From NCBI RefSeq assembly GCF_036182465.1, contig NZ_CP108081.1, positions 9,424,001 to 9,488,000 on the forward strand: DNA of 64,000 nt, read 5' to 3'. The notes under the pieces were generated by a model. That model saw only the letters and a list, made by a program, of their open reading frames with translations. It had not been told where the DNA came from and ran no database searches. Each line of letters opens with the position of its first letter. Within the stretch, counting starts at the first letter, position 1. Source of the stretch: Streptomyces sp. NBC_00258. Lineage in GTDB: Bacteria > Actinomycetota > Actinomycetes > Streptomycetales > Streptomycetaceae. Position numbers and translations under genes: made by a program. Below are positions 60,084 through 64,000 of the stretch, piece by piece.

Positions 60084-60123
60084 GACTGAGCGGTTCCCCG
60101 GGCCCGTGAGTGGAGCGAGCGCG

Positions 60124-60804
60124 TCAGGAAGCGGCCTGGATCAGGCCTGCCATGACTCGGGTGTCCTCGCCCATCTCGGGGTGCCACTGCACCCCCAACG
60201 CCCAGCCGGGGCCGGGGAGTTCGATTGCCTCGATCGTGCCGTCCGTCGCGTGGGCGGAGGGGGCGAGGTCGGTGCCCAGGCGGTCCGCCGCCTGGTGGTG
60301 GTAGGTCGGTACGGATGTTTCCTCGGGGACCAAGGAGGCGTAGAGGGAGCCCGGGACCGGTTTTACGGTGTGGTGGCCGAAGACGCCTACTGATTCGATG
60401 TGGTCGTCGAGGTGCTGGACGAGTGTTCCGCCGAGCGCGACGTTCAGGAGTTGCATTCCGCGGCAGATTCCGAGGAGTGGGGTGCCGGAGGCCAACGCGG
60501 CGTCGATCAGGGCGAGTTCCCAGGTGTCGCGGGCGCGGGCCTCGGGGCCGCACCGTGGGTCCCGGGCGGCGCCGTAGCGGGACGGGTCCACGTCGGGGCC
60601 GCCCGCGATCACCAGTCCGTCGAGCCGGGCCACGGTCCCGGCGGCGTGGGTGGGTTCGTCCGGTGGCAGCATCGCGGCCAGGCCGCCCGCCGACTGGACC
60701 AGGCGCGGGTAGCCGGCCGGCAGCAGTGCCGCCTCCAGTTCCCAGACGCCCCAGCGTGCGGTCTCCAGGTATGTGCTGACTCCGATGAGCGGTCTGCCTG
60801 TCAT
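60124..60804 (-). CDS. Peptidase C26 / gamma-glutamyl-GABA hydrolase-like (PuuD-type)
   Basis: Class I glutamine amidotransferase-like hydrolase, 226 aa from ATG 60804 (gggag seven bases upstream). The nucleophile lies in GICRGMQLLN, with the His in GVQWHPEMGE. PuuD removes glutamate from gamma-glutamyl compounds. It sits beside a FadR-type regulator and a GlnA4-type gamma-glutamyl ligase, which fits a pathway that first adds and later removes glutamate on an amine. A small gap of about 110 bases separates it from the regulator gene on the same strand. Confidence 0.9.
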   Translation of the reverse strand: MTGRPLIGVSTYLETARWGVWELEAALLPAGYPRLVQSAGGLAAMLPPDEPTHAAGTVARLDGLVIAGGPDVDPSRYGAARDPRCGPEARARDTWELALIDAALASGTPLLGICRGMQLLNVALGGTLVQHLDDHIESVGVFGHHTVKPVPGSLYASLVPEETSVPTYHHQAADRLGTDLAPSAHATDGTIEAIELPGPGWALGVQWHPEMGEDTRVMAGLIQAAS

Positions 60805-60914
60805 CCCCACGCTCCCTGTTCTTCGTGCCTCTCGGGAGGAGGCTAATAGACCGACCCCATACCTTTACAGGGGAGACTTGACTGGATCTTGTGGGCGGGC
60901 GCCTCGCACGGGTT

Positions 60915-61649
60915 CTACGCCAGGAAGCCGCGCAGGAGTGCCGCCGTGCCCGCGCAGTGTTCGCGCATCATTTCCCGGGCTCCGTCCGCGTCTCCGTCGA
61001 GTACCGCCTCGACCAGTGCCTCGTGCTGGCGCTGCGAGTGCTCCAGGTTCCGGACCAGCAGGGGGATGCAGTCGAGCAGGTCGTTCACCGTGGCGCGTAC
61101 GGCCGCGTACTGGGCGGTGAGCGTCGGTGAACCGCACAGCTCGGCGAGGGTGAGATGCAGGAGCGTGTCCAGGCGGCGGTAGTCCGCCAGGGGGGCGTCC
61201 TGGGTGCGGGCCAGGGCCTCGCGCAGGCGTGTCGACCGGGCGGGGGACAGGCCGTGTGCGGCACAGAGGCCCGCCGCTCCCACCTCCAGGACCTCGCGGA
61301 AGCGCAGGACGTCCTCTATGTCGACCTCGTCGATCCGGCGGCGCAGCTCCGCCTCGCCGGGGGCGTCGGCGCGGGGGAGGACGAACGTGCCGCCGTAGCG
61401 GCCGCGCCTCGACTCGACCAGGCCCTGGTCCTGGAGGACCTTCAGGACCTCGCGCAGCGTCACCCGGCTGATCCCGAGGCGGTCCGCCAACTCCCGTTCG
61501 GCGGGCAGCCGTTCACCCCCGGGCACCAAACCCAGCCGGACGACCTGGAGGATCTGCTCCAGGGCCTCCTCGAAGCCGTTGCCCGCGCGCACCGGGCGCA
61601 GCACCGGCGTCAGCCGGTCGTTCAGTTCGTGTGGATCCGGCTGCGACAT
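60915..61649 (-). CDS. GntR-family (FadR subfamily) regulator of the glnA4-type gene
   Basis: GntR/FadR regulator, 244 aa from ATG 61649. The HTH is LPAERELADRLGISRVTLREVLKVL (region near residues 50-75). The FCD effector domain (about 95-240) has the metal-binding-type DIEDVLRFREVLEVGAAG and HLTLAELCGSPTL. It is divergent from the glutamine-synthetase-like gene and its probable operator is a 12-bp direct repeat in between. The Streptomyces coelicolor counterpart near glnA4 has, as far as I recall, been named EpuRI. Confidence 0.9.
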   Translation of the reverse strand: MSQPDPHELNDRLTPVLRPVRAGNGFEEALEQILQVVRLGLVPGGERLPAERELADRLGISRVTLREVLKVLQDQGLVESRRGRYGGTFVLPRADAPGEAELRRRIDEVDIEDVLRFREVLEVGAAGLCAAHGLSPARSTRLREALARTQDAPLADYRRLDTLLHLTLAELCGSPTLTAQYAAVRATVNDLLDCIPLLVRNLEHSQRQHEALVEAVLDGDADGAREMMREHCAGTAALLRGFLA

Positions 61650-61673
61650 CTGGCCGTGCCCCCTTCCCAAGCA

Positions 61674-61705
61674 ATGGTTCTCGGCAATACCTTATGGCTC
61701 TCGGC
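61674..61705. promoter_or_regulatory. Direct-repeat operator candidate before glnA4
   Basis: atggttctcggc (61674-61685) and atggctctcggc (61694-61705) share 11 of 12 bases with a period of 20, about two helix turns. They lie between the divergent GntR and GlnA4 genes. Confidence 0.55.
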
Positions 61706-61726
61706 TGACCGAAGGAGGCATTTCCC

Positions 61727-63091
61727 GTGGCAGACCGCACACCACCCCTCAGTGTCGAGGAGCTGCACGCCCTCGTCGCGAGTGGGGAGATCGACACGGT
61801 CGTCCTGGCCTTCCCGGACATGCAGGGGCGGCTCCAGGGCAAGCGGTTCGCCGCGCGATTCTTCCTCGACGAGGTCCTGCACCACGGTACGGAGGGCTGC
61901 AACTACCTCCTCGCCGTCGACACCGACATGAACACCGTCGACGGGTACGAGATGTCGTCCTGGGAGCGCGGGTACGGCGACTTCGCCATGCATCCGGATC
62001 TGAGTACGTTGCGTCGTGTTCCCTGGAACGCGGGTACCGCGATGCTCGTCGCCGACCTCGCCTGGGACAACGGCTCGCCCGTCGTCGCCGCGCCCCGCCA
62101 GATCCTCCGGCGCCAGCTGGAGCGGCTCGCCGAGCACGGGTTCACCGCGCAGGTGGGCACCGAGCTGGAGTTCATCGTCTTCAAGGACACGTACGAGCAG
62201 GCCTGGGACGCGAACTACCGGGGGCTGACGCCTGCCAATCAGTACAACATCGACTACTCGGTGCTCGGGACCGGGCGGATCGAGCCCCTGTTGCGGCGTA
62301 TTCGCAATGAGATGGGTGCCGCCGGGCTGATCGTCGAGTCCGCCAAGGGCGAGTGCAATCCCGGGCAGCACGAGATCGCGTTCAAGTACGACGAGGCCCT
62401 GGTCACCTGTGACCAGCACGCCATCTACAAGACCGGGGCCAAGGAGATCGCCTCCCAGGAAGGCGTCTCGCTCACCTTCATGGCCAAGTACAACGAGCGC
62501 GAGGGCAACTCCTGCCACATCCACCTCTCGCTCGCCGACGCCGACGGCACCAATGTGATGGCGGGCGACGGGGCTGGCGGAATGTCGCAGGTCATGCGGT
62601 ACTTCCTCGCAGGCCAGCTCGCCGCGCTCCGGGACTTCTCGCTGCTGTACGCGCCCAACATCAACTCGTACAAGCGGTTCCAGCCGGGTTCGTTCGCGCC
62701 GACCGCCGTGGCCTGGGGGTACGACAACCGGACATGCGCGCTGCGGGTGGTCGGGCACGGTCGCTCGATGCGGTTCGAGAACCGGCTTCCGGGTGGGGAC
62801 GTCAATCCGCATCTCGCCGTCGCGGGGCTCGTCGCGGCCGGGCTGTACGGCATCGAGCAGAAGCTGGAGCTGCCGGAGGCGTGTACCGGGAACGCGTACA
62901 CCTCGGGCTACGAGCACGTGCCCACCACGCTGCGCGAGGCCGCCGAGATCTGGGAGAACAGCGCCATCGCCAAGGCCGCCTTCGGTGACGAGGTGGTCGC
63001 GCACTACCGCAACATGGCACGCGTCGAACTGGACGCCTTCGACGCCGCGGTGACCGACTGGGAGCTCCGCCGCTCCTTCGAACGCATGTGA
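61727..63091 (+). CDS. glnA4: Glutamine-synthetase-like gamma-glutamyl-amine ligase GlnA4
   Basis: GS-type I fold ligase, 454 aa from GTG 61727 after AAGGAGG. Motifs: VDTDMNTVDGYEMSSWERGYGD region, GTELEFIVFKD, ECNPGQHEIAFKY, NSCHIHLSL and the C-terminal GRSMRFENRLPGGDVNPHLA. The conserved ammonium-site Asp of true glutamine synthetases (D-x-S in the D50 loop) cannot be assigned with certainty. In S. coelicolor the corresponding GlnA4 glutamylates ethanolamine. The neighbours (aldehyde dehydrogenase, C26 hydrolase, GntR regulator) fit amine catabolism by gamma-glutamylation. Confidence 0.93.
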   Translation: MADRTPPLSVEELHALVASGEIDTVVLAFPDMQGRLQGKRFAARFFLDEVLHHGTEGCNYLLAVDTDMNTVDGYEMSSWERGYGDFAMHPDLSTLRRVPWNAGTAMLVADLAWDNGSPVVAAPRQILRRQLERLAEHGFTAQVGTELEFIVFKDTYEQAWDANYRGLTPANQYNIDYSVLGTGRIEPLLRRIRNEMGAAGLIVESAKGECNPGQHEIAFKYDEALVTCDQHAIYKTGAKEIASQEGVSLTFMAKYNEREGNSCHIHLSLADADGTNVMAGDGAGGMSQVMRYFLAGQLAALRDFSLLYAPNINSYKRFQPGSFAPTAVAWGYDNRTCALRVVGHGRSMRFENRLPGGDVNPHLAVAGLVAAGLYGIEQKLELPEACTGNAYTSGYEHVPTTLREAAEIWENSAIAKAAFGDEVVAHYRNMARVELDAFDAAVTDWELRRSFERM

Positions 63092-63102
63092 GGGGTTCTT
63101 CG

Positions 63103-64000
63103 TTGTCCCAGTCCCAGTCACAGTCGCACTTGCGGGCCGCTGGGTCCGACGAGCACGAGCTTCAGGTGCTCAATCCGGCCACCGAAGAAGTCGTCGCCAC
63201 CGTTTCGGGTGCCGGTACGGCGGAGGTGGACGCCGCCGTCGTACGGGGTGCGAAGGCGCAGGTTCGATGGGCCGGCCTCGCGCCCGGTGAGCGGGCCCGG
63301 CTGTTGCGTCGCTTCGCCGTCGTTGTCGATGAGCATCTGGAAGAGCTCGCCCAGCTGGAGGTTCGCGAGGCCGGGCATGTCGTCGGCAACGCCCGCTGGG
63401 AGGCGGGCAACGTGCGTGATCTGCTCGACTACGCGGCCGGGGGTGTGGAGCGGCTCACCGGGCACCAGATCCCGGTGCCGGGCGGTCTCGACATCACGAT
63501 CCTCGAACCGCTGGGCGTTGTCGGAATCATCGCGCCCTGGAACTTCCCGATGCCGATCGCGGCCTGGGGCACGGCTCCGGCGCTCGCGGCGGGCAACGCG
63601 GTCATCCTCAAGCCCGCCGAGACGACCCCGCTGACGGCCCTGCGGCTGGCCGAACTCGCCCTGGTGGCTGGGCTTCCTGAGCATCTCTTCCAGGTGCTCC
63701 CGGGGGCGGGCCCGGTCACCGGCAACGCGCTGGTCGAACACCCCGGGGTCGCGAAGATCGTCTTCACGGGGTCAACGACCGTGGGCAAACAGGTGTTGGC
63801 GAAGGGATCGGCGCTTCTCAAGCGCGTCACCCTCGAACTCGGCGGCAAGAGCCCCAACATCGTCTTCGCCGACGCCGACATCGAGGCCGCCGCGGCCGCC
63901 ACCCCCATGTCCTTCCTCGACAACTCCGGCCAGGACTGCTGCGCCCGCACCCGCATCCTCGTCCAGCGGTCCGCGTACGACCGCTTCCTCGAACTGCTGG
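63103..64000 (+). CDS. Aldehyde dehydrogenase, 5' part (3' end outside window)
   Basis: NAD(P)-dependent aldehyde dehydrogenase, 299 codons visible from TTG 63103. ATP-like features: APWNFPMPI for the cofactor-binding region, LKPAETTPL, FTGSTTVGK, the general base Glu in LELGGKSP and the catalytic Cys in GQDCCARTR near residue 280. The start is TTG with gagg just upstream and no in-frame ATG, preceded by a Ser/Gln repeat (SQSQSQS). It follows glnA4 by 11 bases and is probably cotranscribed, oxidising an aldehyde produced from the glutamylated amine. Confidence 0.9.
   Translation, partial: MSQSQSQSHLRAAGSDEHELQVLNPATEEVVATVSGAGTAEVDAAVVRGAKAQVRWAGLAPGERARLLRRFAVVVDEHLEELAQLEVREAGHVVGNARWEAGNVRDLLDYAAGGVERLTGHQIPVPGGLDITILEPLGVVGIIAPWNFPMPIAAWGTAPALAAGNAVILKPAETTPLTALRLAELALVAGLPEHLFQVLPGAGPVTGNALVEHPGVAKIVFTGSTTVGKQVLAKGSALLKRVTLELGGKSPNIVFADADIEAAAAATPMSFLDNSGQDCCARTRILVQRSAYDRFLELL

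Overview
The window is chromosomal DNA from a Streptomyces species or a very close relative. The evidence is the very high GC with strong GC bias at third codon positions, frequent GTG and TTG starts, tight ATGA/GTGA overlaps, the Pup-proteasome locus, a complete conservon and the near-absence of TTA codons. The 52 genes are almost all housekeeping or regulatory. No tRNA, rRNA, CRISPR array, insertion sequence or phage gene was seen.

Layout. 1-1560 is the 3' end of metH (cobalamin-binding and AdoMet-activation modules). A HAD phosphatase, two tandem peptide-type solute-binding lipoproteins without permeases, an orphan NarL-type response regulator, a RecB-like Fe-S nuclease and an M50 membrane protease with a CBS region follow. 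10080-29003 is the actinobacterial proteasome neighbourhood: trmI, a secreted protein, a ferredoxin, arc, dop, pup, prcB, prcA, an interposed lacI/MFS pair, pafA, two FKBP isomerases, pafB, pafC, two small unknown genes, tatA, tatC and a lipid kinase. It leads into helY. The order closely follows the mycobacterial pafA-pafBC-tatAC-helY region.

32017-39666 is a four-gene minus-strand operon (two DUF1989 proteins, a biotin-dependent urea/guanidine carboxylase, allophanate hydrolase) divergent from a TetR gene. It probably degrades guanidine, or urea, to ammonia and CO2. An operator in its promoter region recurs 8 kb away upstream of an APC permease (45671-47209), so one TetR regulon with its own transporter is likely. 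Between them lies a conservon (39961-44668) of the cvn9/rar type: sensor-like ATPase, roadblock protein, DUF742 protein, small GTPase and a CYP157-type P450 lacking the ExxR motif. Its DUF742 gene holds the only TTA codon I found in a confidently called gene.

47462-64000 holds a PadR-controlled drug-type ABC exporter, an iron-box siderophore-interacting protein, a 5'-3' exonuclease, a betaine-type ABC importer whose permease is fused to two substrate-binding domains, an XRE-cupin regulator, a BtuF-like protein, a TDT exporter divergent from a LysR regulator, and a gamma-glutamylation module (C26 hydrolase, FadR-type regulator, GlnA4-like ligase, aldehyde dehydrogenase running off the end).

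Regulation readable in the DNA includes a PafBC-type DNA-damage promoter at helY (weaker matches at pup and the exonuclease), the duplicated TetR operator, an iron box, a direct-repeat operator candidate in front of glnA4, several near-perfect terminators, and a family of dispersed intergenic repeats in two subtypes.
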